DNA of 64,000 nt from an uncultured Hyphomonadaceae bacterium (GCA_913057945.1 CAJXOF010000003.1:186001-250000); one strand, 5' to 3'. Shown: positions 9,154 through 17,772, counted from the first letter of the stretch. Notes: generated by a model from the letters alone, not told the origin. Translations and numbers: made by a program.

Positions 9154-10736
9154 TCGATGGTGCCATCCAAGACTACGCACTCACACTCGACAAGTTTCTT
9201 GACCACGCAGCGAAATGGCGTCCCTCGACAGAAGTCGTGACGGCGCGCGCGGACGGCAGTACAGCCCGCATCGGGTATGCCGGGCTTCGTGAGCGTGCCA
9301 AGCGCGTGACGTCCGTACTCAACGATTTGGGGGTCAAGACAGGCGACCGCGTTGCCACGCTGGCCTGGAATACCCAGGCGCACATGGAGTGCTGGTATGC
9401 GGTGATGGGCTTGGGCGCTGTGTGCCATACGCTCAATCCGCGTCTCACCAGTGAGCAATTGGCCTGGATGCTCGGGCAGTCCGAGGCATCGATCCTGATT
9501 GTGAGCAGCGATCTGCAGCCCTTGGCTGCCAGCATTGCGGAGCAGGCTCCCGGTGTCAGGAAGGTATTCGTTATCGACCTTTCAGAGGGCGACGTGCTGG
9601 ACACTGACAGACTGCCTTCGGTGCAGGCTCTTGAGGAGGTTATCCCGGGCGAATACGCGGGCATCCCCTGGGGAGATTTCCCGGAAACAACCCCGTGTGG
9701 CCTTTGCTTTACTTCTGGCACCACAGGCGCGCCTAAGGGCGTGACCTATACGCATCGCGGAAATTATCTGCACACCATGCGTCAGCTTCAGGCGGATGTC
9801 TCCGGAATTACATCCCATGATGTGGTGTTGCCCGTCGTGCCGATGTTTCATGCCAGTGCATGGGGGCTTCCCTTCTCCGCGCCCGCCACTGGAGCAAAAC
9901 TCGTACTGCCGGGGCGTCATTCGGATGGAGAAAGCCTCGCGCATCTCATCGCCGATGAAGGTGTGACGATTGCGGTAGGTGTGCCGACAATCTGGACGGG
10001 CCTTCTGGAATATATTGAAGCAACCGATCTCGACTTGCCGTCGCTGAAGCGGATCATGGTGGGTGGCGCTCCCATGCATCCTGCATTGATGAAGCGGATC
10101 GAAGATCGTGGCATCTGTGTGCAGACCACATGGGGCATGACGGAGCTGTCGCCGCTCGGAACGGCCGCGCCCCCGGAGGACGAGCGTTCACCTGAGACGG
10201 CGGGTCGGCCTGCTGTCGGGCTCGATCTGATGCTGACCGACCATAATGGGAAGCCTCTGGCCGAACAGCGCGGCAGGGAAGGTCATCTCTGGGTACGAGG
10301 GTCGTCAGTGGTCGCGCGTTACTTCGGCCAGACCGAGGACGCAACGAAAGATGGTTGGTTCGAGACAGGTGACCTTGCCGTCCTGAGCGAGGCTGGCCAG
10401 GTCTTCATCACTGGACGGTCCAAGGATCTGATCAAATCCGGGGGAGAGTGGATCAATCCGACGGAAATCGAGACGCTTATCTCCCGCATGCCCGAAGTCG
10501 CCCTTGCCGCAGTGGTTGGCCGGCCCCATCCAAAATGGGGCGAGCGCCCAGTCCTGCTTGTCGAAATCCGTGAGGGATACACGCTCAGTGACGAGTCGCT
10601 TCTCGCGGGGCTGAAAGGGCATGTACCAAACTGGTGGATACCTGATGAAGTTATCCGTATTGGCGCGATGCCCTTGGCGGGAACTGGAAAAATCGACAAG
10701 TTGAGCTTGCGGGAGCTATGCGCAACAACGGCATGA
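9144..10736 (+). CDS. Acyl-CoA ligase (AMP-binding, AlkK-like)
   Basis: 530 residues of the ANL superfamily. The ATP-binding loop FTSGTTGAPKG spans about 189-199, GWFETGDLA is the adenylate-contact segment, and the C-terminal GTGKIDK near residue 515 carries the catalytic lysine. The segment PMFHASAWGLPFSAP resembles medium-chain AlkK-type ligases, but substrate choice cannot be predicted safely. It has no signal peptide, so it is cytosolic and would activate the acid released by the neighbouring exported esterases. ATG 9144 lies within the end of the esterase gene after AAAGGA. It sits between two lipoprotein esterases, which suggests the operon degrades an esterified fatty or aromatic acid. 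Confidence 0.88.
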   Translation: MPMIDGAIQDYALTLDKFLDHAAKWRPSTEVVTARADGSTARIGYAGLRERAKRVTSVLNDLGVKTGDRVATLAWNTQAHMECWYAVMGLGAVCHTLNPRLTSEQLAWMLGQSEASILIVSSDLQPLAASIAEQAPGVRKVFVIDLSEGDVLDTDRLPSVQALEEVIPGEYAGIPWGDFPETTPCGLCFTSGTTGAPKGVTYTHRGNYLHTMRQLQADVSGITSHDVVLPVVPMFHASAWGLPFSAPATGAKLVLPGRHSDGESLAHLIADEGVTIAVGVPTIWTGLLEYIEATDLDLPSLKRIMVGGAPMHPALMKRIEDRGICVQTTWGMTELSPLGTAAPPEDERSPETAGRPAVGLDLMLTDHNGKPLAEQRGREGHLWVRGSSVVARYFGQTEDATKDGWFETGDLAVLSEAGQVFITGRSKDLIKSGGEWINPTEIETLISRMPEVALAAVVGRPHPKWGERPVLLVEIREGYTLSDESLLAGLKGHVPNWWIPDEVIRIGAMPLAGTGKIDKLSLRELCATTA

Positions 10737-10755
10737 AATGAAAAGGGATGAGACA

Positions 10756-12396
10756 ATGAGAACAGACACCCAATACGTAACTCTGGCTGTTCTCTTGATG
10801 GTCGTATCCGCTTGGCTGGTGGCCTGTGCCCGTCCAGTCGACCACCTGACAGGCCCGGCAGTCGAGGTGGAGCAGGGGCAACTGGTCGGCGTTCATGAAG
10901 GGGAGGTCGATGTTTTTCACGGCATTCCCTATGCGGCCGCGCCAATCGGAGAGAGGCGGTGGACGGCGCCGTCTCGCCGGGTCGCGTGGGAAGGGGTCCG
11001 CGATGCCACCGAATTCGGGCCAAGCTGCATTCAGCCTGAGGTTCCAGCGAGCAGCCTTTATTATGATCCTCCGGTCGAAACGTCCGAAGATTGCCTGACC
11101 CTCAACATCTGGGCACGCCCAGATGTTGCGAAAGCGCCGGTGATCGTTTGGATTCACGGCGGGTCGCTGCGCATCGGCGGCAGCGATCAGCCGATGTATG
11201 ATGGATCCGAATTTGCGGGCAGGGGCGTTGTATTCGTTTCCATGAATTACCGGTTGGGCGTGCTGGGATGGTTGGCGCACCCTGACCTCAGCGCGGAATC
11301 TGAAGATAGTGTCGCTGGAAATTATGGTCTCCTCGACCAGATCGCCGCTTTGAAATGGGTGCGCGCTAATATCTCGGCGTTCGGGGGCGATCCGGATAAT
11401 GTCACGGTGATGGGAGAGTCGGCCGGCGCCCTGAGTACGACCTATCTGTTGGCAAGTCCCGCAGCAGAGGGCCTGTTTCAGAAAGCGATCATAGAGAGCA
11501 CAAACAGCCGGAATTTCCCCGAACTTCGCGCATCCTCCTTTGGGCTGCCATCTGCAGAGGCGCTTGGTACACGTCTGTTCGAGGGGCTCAAGATTGAAGG
11601 TGTTGAAGCGGCCCGAGGCATGGACGCGCAAGACATCACCTCCCAGGCAAGTCGGATAGGGTTCGCCCCACAGGGCACGATCGACGGCAAAACACTGCCG
11701 ATGCAGATAATCGAGTCGTTCGGCGAGGGTGCATTTGCAAAAGTTCCCATCCTTGCTGGCTTCAATAGCGGGGAAGTCCGCGCCCAGCGTATCTTCCTGC
11801 CTCGTGCGGCTAGCACGCCGGAAGCGTATGAAGCTGCCATCACAGAGCGGTATGGAGATATCTCAGACGAGATGCTTGCGCTCTATCCGAGTGATGATGT
11901 CAAGGCCGCGAAGCTCGCCACGCTTCGCGATGCGATTTACGGCTGGGCGACCGAGCGGGTGGCCCGCAGCGCCACGGAAGCAGGCCAGCCAGCGTTCATG
12001 TATGTGTTCGATTACTGTTACCCGAATGCGCGTGAAGCGGATCTCTGCGCGTTCCATGCGAGCGAATTGCCATTCGTGTTCGGCGCACTGGATGCCGACT
12101 CCCTGCCGCCGAACTGGCCGGTCCCTGACGGTGAGCATGACCGAGACGTGTCAAACATCCTTCTCGATTACTGGACGTCGTTCGCAGCAACCGGGCAGCC
12201 GGAAAGTCGCGATGGCCCTGCTTGGGCTGCCTACGGAACTGAAGAGAACTATCTGAGAATTGCGTCCGACCCTGAGATACTTACCGATCCGTACCCGGGC
12301 ATGTTCGAGATGCACGAACAGCTCGTTCAACAGAGGAAACAGAACGATGAGTCCTGGTTCCTCAATATCGGTGTTGGCGCAAAGCCTCTGGAGTAG
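10756..12396 (+). CDS. Second lipoprotein carboxylesterase (type B family)
   Basis: 546 residues, the same architecture as the esterase at 7453: lipobox Leu-Val-Ala-Cys24, HGGS oxyanion segment at 134-137, nucleophile Ser222 in GESAG, and a late HASELPFVFG histidine. The two share long stretches such as YRLGVLG and AGNYGL/SGNYGL. ATG 10756 is preferred over ATG 10738 because AAGGGA sits eight bases before it. It is the last gene of the + strand operon and converges on the FG-GAP lipoprotein gene 17 bases away. Two paralogous esterases in one operon suggest either two ester bonds in the substrate or two related substrates. Confidence 0.9.
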   Translation: MRTDTQYVTLAVLLMVVSAWLVACARPVDHLTGPAVEVEQGQLVGVHEGEVDVFHGIPYAAAPIGERRWTAPSRRVAWEGVRDATEFGPSCIQPEVPASSLYYDPPVETSEDCLTLNIWARPDVAKAPVIVWIHGGSLRIGGSDQPMYDGSEFAGRGVVFVSMNYRLGVLGWLAHPDLSAESEDSVAGNYGLLDQIAALKWVRANISAFGGDPDNVTVMGESAGALSTTYLLASPAAEGLFQKAIIESTNSRNFPELRASSFGLPSAEALGTRLFEGLKIEGVEAARGMDAQDITSQASRIGFAPQGTIDGKTLPMQIIESFGEGAFAKVPILAGFNSGEVRAQRIFLPRAASTPEAYEAAITERYGDISDEMLALYPSDDVKAAKLATLRDAIYGWATERVARSATEAGQPAFMYVFDYCYPNAREADLCAFHASELPFVFGALDADSLPPNWPVPDGEHDRDVSNILLDYWTSFAATGQPESRDGPAWAAYGTEENYLRIASDPEILTDPYPGMFEMHEQLVQQRKQNDESWFLNIGVGAKPLE

Positions 12397-12413
12397 GCGT
12401 TTGCCACTTGAAC

Positions 12414-14012
12414 CTAATGGCCAATCTTGTTTGGCGCCGTATAGGTCATTTCCGTCTCATATGTGTCCATCCAGTTCTCGGGAGGTAGCGGGAGGGCGCG
12501 ACTGTCCTCGGCGCGCGCCTTCGTGAATGCCGGCCTTGGCTCGTCTGAGCGAACCTGCTCCAGCCAGAACACTCCATCATAGCTTCCGCTGTTTCCACGC
12601 GTCGCAACGAGGTCAACGTCACCATCCTTGTCCATGTCCACGGGAAGGAAGCCATCATACATGCCGCGCACCAGACGCAGCATGTCATGCCGTTGCCACG
12701 CCAGCCGGGCGTCTCCGGGGTTTTCGAACCATGTCATCCGGCCAACAGTAGAAGCGGAGGTGACGCGCGGGTCGTCCTGATCACGCGGCGCGCCGGAATA
12801 GGCGCCGACCAGAACATTCAGTCCGGAATACCCTCCGGTGACCGCATCGAGATCGCCGTCCCCGTCGATGTCGGCGAGAGCAATCCCTGCAATGATATCC
12901 GGCAAGGTGTCGCCAATAGGAAAATAGGTCCAAGGCGCGTCGAGCTGGTCCGGCTGTTTCAGCCAGCCAAGCCCTGCAGTTAGCGGGCTGTCTTCGTACG
13001 CTTGGGGTGTTTCGTGAACCGCAACCACGAGGTCCTTGCGACCATCGCCATCCAGATCAGCAAAGGCGGATTGGAACGCGCTGGACGCGCCTTTCCAATC
13101 TTCCGAAACGGGCTGGCCAGCCGTGATCGTGATAGGATGCGGCTGAATGGTTACGTCCTGCCCTGGGACGGGCTCCACCACTTCAAGGATTGCCATTTCG
13201 AGACGTAGCCGAGCGGCGACCAGGACATCCAGGTCACCATCTTCGTCGATATCTACCGGCATCGCCGTGTTCGGGACGACTTCCTGTGACAAGACCTGCT
13301 CATGCCAGCTCGATTGCATGAGGGGATCTCCCTCCACCCGGAAGAGCGATGTAGGACGGCTTGCGGTTGGCTGGGACGGGTCGATGATGTCCGCTGCTCC
13401 CTTGTTGGCGGCCAGCACGTCGGGGCGTCCATCCTGATCCATGTCAGCCGTAAAGACGCGAAGCCATGACCCGCGGCCCTGTGTGATCGTCGGGATCAAT
13501 CCTTGCCAGGCTTGTGTCCGGGCGTTTGTCCCCGGGCTCTGGAGATAGAGAAGGTGCGCTTCCTCACACGCCGCGACGAGATCGAGCCACCCATCGCCAT
13601 TGAGGTCGCCTATTGCGACATCTTCGATGGCGGCAACGGTTTCGCCTTCCGCGACGGTCACATTTTCCCAGACGTCCGGATCATCCGTGCCGAACGCGAT
13701 GCGAAGGTGATTGGAATCCTCGTGCACCGAGACGATATCGATGTATCCGTCTTGGTCGATATCCGCCATTGCCAATCCATCGCCGCCCCGAATGGCTGTT
13801 CCGCCATTCGTCTGTTCATCATCAATCAGGTGCTCTCGCCACGAAATGTAGCGTCCATCTTCTGCCTGAGCTGTGCTTGGCGTTTCATCCACATTGAGAC
13901 GTGGTGCATCCGTGGTCGCCAAGTCAGTGGTACTTGGTGCCTGACACGCGGCCACGGCAAGAAGGATCGATGCGAGAAGTTCGGTTCGATAGCGGGCTCT
14001 TTGGCGCGTCAT
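12414..14012 (-). CDS. FG-GAP/VCBS-repeat lipoprotein
   Basis: 532 residues with a lipoprotein signal (lipobox Val-Ala-Ala-Cys near residue 23) and at least seven Ca-binding-like FG-GAP/VCBS units, each built on a DxDxDGxxD core: DIDQDGYID, DLNGDGWLD, DMDQDGRPD, DIDEDGDLD, DLDGDGRKD, DIDGDGDLD and DMDKDGDVD. The fold is expected to be a seven-bladed beta-propeller. Function is unknown; such propellers bind ligands or partners, and no catalytic residues are obvious. Its start overlaps the stop of the MFS transporter by four bases (ATGA), so the two are coupled and made together under operator B. It may be a surface or periplasmic binding partner for the imported compound. Confidence 0.88.
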   Translation of the reverse strand: MTRQRARYRTELLASILLAVAACQAPSTTDLATTDAPRLNVDETPSTAQAEDGRYISWREHLIDDEQTNGGTAIRGGDGLAMADIDQDGYIDIVSVHEDSNHLRIAFGTDDPDVWENVTVAEGETVAAIEDVAIGDLNGDGWLDLVAACEEAHLLYLQSPGTNARTQAWQGLIPTITQGRGSWLRVFTADMDQDGRPDVLAANKGAADIIDPSQPTASRPTSLFRVEGDPLMQSSWHEQVLSQEVVPNTAMPVDIDEDGDLDVLVAARLRLEMAILEVVEPVPGQDVTIQPHPITITAGQPVSEDWKGASSAFQSAFADLDGDGRKDLVVAVHETPQAYEDSPLTAGLGWLKQPDQLDAPWTYFPIGDTLPDIIAGIALADIDGDGDLDAVTGGYSGLNVLVGAYSGAPRDQDDPRVTSASTVGRMTWFENPGDARLAWQRHDMLRLVRGMYDGFLPVDMDKDGDVDLVATRGNSGSYDGVFWLEQVRSDEPRPAFTKARAEDSRALPLPPENWMDTYETEMTYTAPNKIGH

Positions 14013-15352
14013 TGCTCGAGCCTCGCGATGTCCCTCCGAATATTATTCGCTGCGAGCACATAATGGAGACAGGCCCAGAGCGCTCCGATGACACCGCAAA
14101 TCAGCATGGCCGTTGCGAGCGGGGTTTCGAACCCTGCGCGCGTGAAGCGATCGCTGAGCGCCCCGACGATGAGCGGGCCAAGACCCAGGCCGATCAGGTT
14201 CAGGATGAAGAAGAGAACAGCCGATGTGAGGGCTCTCATACGAACACTGACCAGGCTGTGGGACACGGCAATGACTGATCCCAGATATGCTGCCGTCAGG
14301 AAATTGAAGGGGGCGGTCAACAGCAGGGCAACACGGGGCGATCCTGATGTCAGGGCGATCACAAGAACGGGTACGATCATGAAGGTGAGGATCGCGGGGA
14401 TCCAGAGATACCAGCGTATATCACGAGCCCCGAAACGGTCGGCCATCCAGCCTCCGAAAAATGAGCCTGCGGCGCCTCCAATCCCGCTCGTCAATGCCAT
14501 CCATGTTCCGACGGTGCTGAGGCTGAGATCGAAATTGCGCAGGAAGTAGGAAGGAAACCAGTTGCCAATGCCATAGATGAGGAAAGCCTGCAGGCTGGCG
14601 GCCAGAGCGATGTGTCGGAAGGAGACATGACCCCAAAGCAATTTGACGACGTCTTTGACGGGCGGTGTGGACAAATCCTTTTTCTGAGCGCCCTCCGACC
14701 ATCCGCGGACGGGCTCCCGGACAGTGAAACGCAGGATTATGGCCAGTAGCACTCCCGGAGCGCCCACGACGAAGAATGCAAGGCGCCAACCGAATGTATC
14801 AGCGATCCGGCTGCCGAGTGCGAAGCCGAACAGGATGCCGATATAGATGCCGATGGAATAGACGGACAGGGCGAGGGCTCTGTTCTTCGGCTTGAAGATG
14901 TCGGAGAGCATGGAGTGGGCAGGGGGGCTGCCGCCAGCTTCCCCCACGCCTACACCCACGCGCGCCAGGAGCAGGTGGACAAAATTTGTGGCAAGTCCGG
15001 ACAAGGCAGTCATGATACTCCAGACCGTGAGGGCCCAGACAATAATATTCCTGCGCACGCCCTTGTCAGCCCAGCGCGCGATCGGGATACCGCAAATCAC
15101 GTAAAAAAGGGCGAAGGCAAAGCCTGTCAGCAGGCCAAGTTGAGTGTCGGAGAGACCGAGCTCAGCCTTGATCGGTTCCTGAAGAATGACGAGCAGCTGA
15201 CGGTCTACGAAATTGAATGCGTAGATGACCGTGAGGACCAACAGGACATAAATACGATATTTTTTGCTCGTATACGGCGTACCTTCCGCCGTTTCCGAGC
15301 TCAGTGGTTCCGTTTCGACGGAGTCCGCCTGTGCTGTTGCCTCTTCCTTCAC
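14009..15352 (-). CDS. MFS transporter, spinster-like
   Basis: 447 residues with about 12 membrane segments. The motif NFVDRQLLVILQEPIK in the first helix and the RWADKGVRR loop 2-3 signature mark a major facilitator, of the type often annotated spinster-like in alphaproteobacteria. The longer ATG at 15451 is rejected because it lies inside operator B; GTG 15352 follows GGGGAGAG with good spacing and gives a short cytosolic N-terminus. It should move a small organic acid or the hydrolysis product of the ester across the inner membrane; the direction is not readable. Followed by the overlapping FG-GAP lipoprotein gene and divergent from the TetR gene. Confidence 0.9.
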   Translation of the reverse strand: MKEEATAQADSVETEPLSSETAEGTPYTSKKYRIYVLLVLTVIYAFNFVDRQLLVILQEPIKAELGLSDTQLGLLTGFAFALFYVICGIPIARWADKGVRRNIIVWALTVWSIMTALSGLATNFVHLLLARVGVGVGEAGGSPPAHSMLSDIFKPKNRALALSVYSIGIYIGILFGFALGSRIADTFGWRLAFFVVGAPGVLLAIILRFTVREPVRGWSEGAQKKDLSTPPVKDVVKLLWGHVSFRHIALAASLQAFLIYGIGNWFPSYFLRNFDLSLSTVGTWMALTSGIGGAAGSFFGGWMADRFGARDIRWYLWIPAILTFMIVPVLVIALTSGSPRVALLLTAPFNFLTAAYLGSVIAVSHSLVSVRMRALTSAVLFFILNLIGLGLGPLIVGALSDRFTRAGFETPLATAMLICGVIGALWACLHYVLAANNIRRDIARLEQ

Positions 15353-15446
15353 ATTTCTCTCCCCAGAGTTTTGGTATTGTTTTCTTGATGATTGCCCAAC
15401 CACGATCCTAAAGATCGCTTGCTGGAAATCTCGTCTTGGAAAGATA

Positions 15447-15466
15447 TTCACTCATAAGAGAGTGAA
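15447..15466. promoter_or_regulatory. Putative TetR operator B (TTCACTC-N6-GAGTGAA)
   Basis: A perfect 7-6-7 dyad with arms identical to operator A at 5054-5073. It lies 95 bases upstream of the MFS GTG start, in the MFS/TetR divergent gap. Inference: target of the TetR protein at 15773. Confidence 0.75.
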
Positions 15467-15531
15467 GTCAATTGAATCGTTTCGTCTTCCCTTGTACAGG
15501 ATCAATAAGAAGAATGCGCGACCTCATGGAG

Positions 15532-15549
15532 TCACTCATGCCGGAGTGA
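15532..15549. promoter_or_regulatory. Putative TetR operator C (TCACTC-N6-GAGTGA)
   Basis: The same dyad with 6-bp arms; the outer pair is G/G and so unmatched. Its centre is 84 bp from that of operator B, about eight turns of B-DNA, so both sites face the same side of the helix. It lies 223 bases before the TetR ATG and probably serves autoregulation. Confidence 0.7.
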
Positions 15550-15772
15550 GGAGGGCTGTGGGCCATTCGGGGTGCCCATCATAGCAGCCGGGCAGTTGCT
15601 TGGCGCTTTGGGGGGGCACGCGGTTCCAGATATTTGGTGCCGTAACGGCAACAGTAAAAGCCGGAACGAATCGGTAGAGAGTCGATCAGAGACAGTGAAT
15701 ATTCGCCCCCCTGTGGGCCAGTGGTTGACGGACCTGAATCGGCCGATCTACCCTGAAAAAAAGGACGGCGCG

Positions 15773-16441
15773 ATGTCAAATACAAAAGCCAAGCAACCCC
15801 GCCGCAGCAAGGCAGAGCAGCGTGCAGAAAGCATTGAGCAAATTCTGGATGCAGCAGAATACTTATTCTCCCGGAATGGTCTGCACGGGGTTACCTTGCG
15901 CGACGTTGCCAAGCGTGTCGGTATCCACACAACCTTGGTCCATTATTATTTCGAGGATAAGCAACACCTGTTCGAAGCCGTGTTTGCGAGGCGAGCCGGA
16001 GTAACCAGCGGCGGGCGGATGGAGGCTCTCAGCAAGTATGAAGAGGCCGCCGGCGACAATCCCACCGTTGAGGGCGCCCTTCATGCCTTTCTCGATACCG
16101 ATCTCGACCTGTACTATGAGGGCGGCGAGCACTGGATGAACTATGCCGCATTTTGTGCCCGTGTCAGCAATACCCCCGAGGGCGCAGAACTGATGGACAA
16201 GCATTTCGACCCTGTTGTTTTGAAACTGGTCGAGATTCTGAAGCGGGCATTACCCGATTATACAGAAGAAGACATCTTCTGGGGCTATCATTTCGTCACC
16301 GGCTCGCTGATGAACACACTCGCATGCACAGGACGGATCGACCGGCTGTCCGGGGGGGTCTGTCAGGCTGAGGACTTCCCTGCCGTGAAGAAACGTATGG
16401 CCAAATTCATGGCGGCAGGTTTCTTGGCGCTGGGAAGCTGA
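15773..16441 (+). CDS. TetR-family repressor of the ester module
   Basis: 222 residues. The N-terminal helix-turn-helix is clear: ILDAAEYLFSRNGLHGVTLRDVAKRVG followed by HYYFEDKQHLF (about residues 23-65, quoted in part). The C-terminal ligand domain resembles the TetR_C type with an acidic, aromatic pocket. ATG 15773 has AAAGGA nearby and gives a standard short lead-in. It is divergent from the MFS operon with two matching dyads in the gap and a third before the TBDR operon, which makes it the obvious local regulator; the inducer is probably the imported ester or a product such as its acid or CoA thioester. A strong hairpin follows the gene. Confidence 0.9.
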   Translation: MSNTKAKQPRRSKAEQRAESIEQILDAAEYLFSRNGLHGVTLRDVAKRVGIHTTLVHYYFEDKQHLFEAVFARRAGVTSGGRMEALSKYEEAAGDNPTVEGALHAFLDTDLDLYYEGGEHWMNYAAFCARVSNTPEGAELMDKHFDPVVLKLVEILKRALPDYTEEDIFWGYHFVTGSLMNTLACTGRIDRLSGGVCQAEDFPAVKKRMAKFMAAGFLALGS

Positions 16442-16480
16442 TTTCAGCGTCCATGGCGCAGTCTTGATTTCAAAGTGGCA

Positions 16481-16520
16481 AACGCGGCAAGGGATGTGCC
16501 CATGCCGCGTTTCTTGTTGC
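16481..16520. terminator. Hairpin between convergent genes, probable bidirectional terminator
   Basis: A 9-bp stem (AACGCGGCA 16481-16489 / TGCCGCGTT 16503-16511) with a 13-base loop, followed on + by TTCTTGTTG. It lies between the stops of the TetR gene (+) and the Tat aminotransferase gene (-). Confidence 0.65.
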
Positions 16521-16549
16521 GTCGTAATTGGTGGAGTGCGCCTGTTTCG

Positions 16550-17710
16550 TCAGGCGCTGACCACTTCCGGAAGGGCTTTGCAGAACCGCTCGACGTCTTC
16601 GATCTTGCCCATCGAAACCCGTGTCCATTCATTATAGTCCATATACTGGCCGCGAACCGAGATCAGCTTGGCGCTCATGGCCTTCTGGACATCATTGGCT
16701 TCCTTGCCGGACTTGAAATAGACGAAGTTTGTCTGCGACGGCAGCCGCTCCAAGCCGAGCGTATCAATGGTCATGTTCACCATCTCGCGGGCTTCGACGA
16801 TCTTGTTCTTGGAATAATCGATGAAAGCCTCGTCCTGATACGCACCAATCGCCGCCGCATAGGATGTGCACGGCGACCAGGACATGACCACACCGCGGAT
16901 TTTCTCAGCCGTCTCAACCGAGGAGATGGAATACCCCATCCGCAGGCCGGCCATGCCGAAAATCTTCGAGAAGGTGCGTGTCACAATCACGTCGTGGCCT
17001 TCATTGATCAGCCCGATACAGGTGTTGCCTTCTGGGTCATCGGCGAGCTCCATATAGGCCTCATCCACCAGAACGGTGGTCTTCGCGGCCATGCGCTTCA
17101 CCGAGGCTTTGAGTGCCGCGGCATCCGAAACCATCCCGGTAGGATTGTTGGGATTACACAGCTGGACGATGCCGGTATCGGAAGACGCCTTCGCTTCGAT
17201 GGCTGCGAGGTCCACACTCATGTCTGCCGCGAGTGGAACGCGGTCAATGCTGCCAACGCCCTGGTTGACGGCGTACAGGGCGGTCGTATCCCAGAACAGG
17301 CGCGGGGCGACGATGGGGCCTTCCTTGCCGTAGATCATTGCGATCGCGCTGAGCACTTCACCGGACCCCGTGGTCAGGACGACCTGCTCAGGCGCTACGC
17401 CATGCTTGTCCGCGATCAGTTGCATGAGCGTCTGCACGGCCTCCTGGGAAGTATAGTACGCGCCCTTGCTCGCCGCATATTCAACCATCTTCAACGCCGA
17501 CTTGGAGGGGCCGTAGGGGTTCTCGTTGCGCGACAGCAGTGCGACACCTTCCTTCGGGCCAAGCAGGTAGGGGTCGGGAGTCGTGGTCGCGGGAAAAGCT
17601 CCTTGCGCTTCAGCCGAGGTGGTTGCGCATGCGGCAAGGCTTGTCATCGTGGAGGCGGCGAGACCACCTGCCATCAAGAACCGTCTTGATACGTCAAATG
17701 CCATTTTCAT
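16550..17710 (-). CDS. Tat-exported aminotransferase I/II (HisC-like), probable lipoprotein
   Basis: 386 residues. The N-terminus has a twin-arginine motif SRRFLMAGG (8-16) and then the lipobox Leu-Ala-Ala-Cys28, so it should be a folded, PLP-loaded protein exported by Tat and anchored by lipid. The enzyme part is a fold-type I aminotransferase: NPNNPTG 187-192, DEAY 216-219 and the PLP lysine Lys249 in TFSKIFGMAGLRMGY. It resembles histidinol-phosphate aminotransferases, but export argues against a role in histidine synthesis. ATG 17710 follows AGGAAGG. It is downstream of the TauE/SafE permease and a TBDR on the same strand. The substrate is probably an amino compound that enters through that receptor; inference. 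Confidence 0.87.
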   Translation of the reverse strand: MKMAFDVSRRFLMAGGLAASTMTSLAACATTSAEAQGAFPATTTPDPYLLGPKEGVALLSRNENPYGPSKSALKMVEYAASKGAYYTSQEAVQTLMQLIADKHGVAPEQVVLTTGSGEVLSAIAMIYGKEGPIVAPRLFWDTTALYAVNQGVGSIDRVPLAADMSVDLAAIEAKASSDTGIVQLCNPNNPTGMVSDAAALKASVKRMAAKTTVLVDEAYMELADDPEGNTCIGLINEGHDVIVTRTFSKIFGMAGLRMGYSISSVETAEKIRGVVMSWSPCTSYAAAIGAYQDEAFIDYSKNKIVEAREMVNMTIDTLGLERLPSQTNFVYFKSGKEANDVQKAMSAKLISVRGQYMDYNEWTRVSMGKIEDVERFCKALPEVVSA

Positions 17711-17752
17711 TTCCTTCCTGATTCATTTGTTACTCAACACGTTTGATCTTGT

Positions 17753-17772
17753 TTCACCCGGTATCAGGTGAA
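17753..17772. repeat. Inverted repeat TTCACC-N8-GGTGAA at TSUP stop
   Basis: A perfect 6-bp dyad with an 8-base spacer that spans the TSUP stop codon, 43 bases upstream of the aminotransferase ATG on the minus strand. No U-run follows, so it is more likely an operator or an mRNA processing structure. It resembles but does not match the TTCACTC operators. Confidence 0.4.

Larger units (their letters stand above)
15353..15772. other. Divergent control region between MFS and TetR genes
   Basis: 420 bases without a convincing gene. It holds operators B and C (listed separately) whose centres are 84 bp apart, and then a 220-base stretch before the TetR ATG. That stretch includes AGTGAATATT near 15693, which resembles a half-site plus flank of operator A, and a TTGACG hexamer at 15724-15729 that might be a -35 element. 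No RNA gene or riboswitch was recognised. An in-frame extension of the TetR ORF to 15572 is open but has no ribosome-binding site. Confidence 0.55.

Noticed and set aside
12414..14012. PQQ or integrin-like enzyme for the propeller lipoprotein
   Set aside because: The repeats are FG-GAP/VCBS units with Ca-type loops; no PQQ-enzyme tryptophan motif or integrin domain was seen.
14009..15451. Long MFS start at ATG 15451
   Set aside because: The ATG lies inside operator B; GTG 15352 has a good ribosome-binding site and gives a normal N-terminus.
16475..17689. 404-codon plus-strand ORF opposite the Tat aminotransferase
   Set aside because: Antisense to a well-supported enzyme, no ribosome-binding site or family signature.
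17753..17772. A fourth TetR operator of the TTCACTC type
   Set aside because: Arms are TTCACC with an 8-base spacer, so it differs in sequence and spacing from the three operators.
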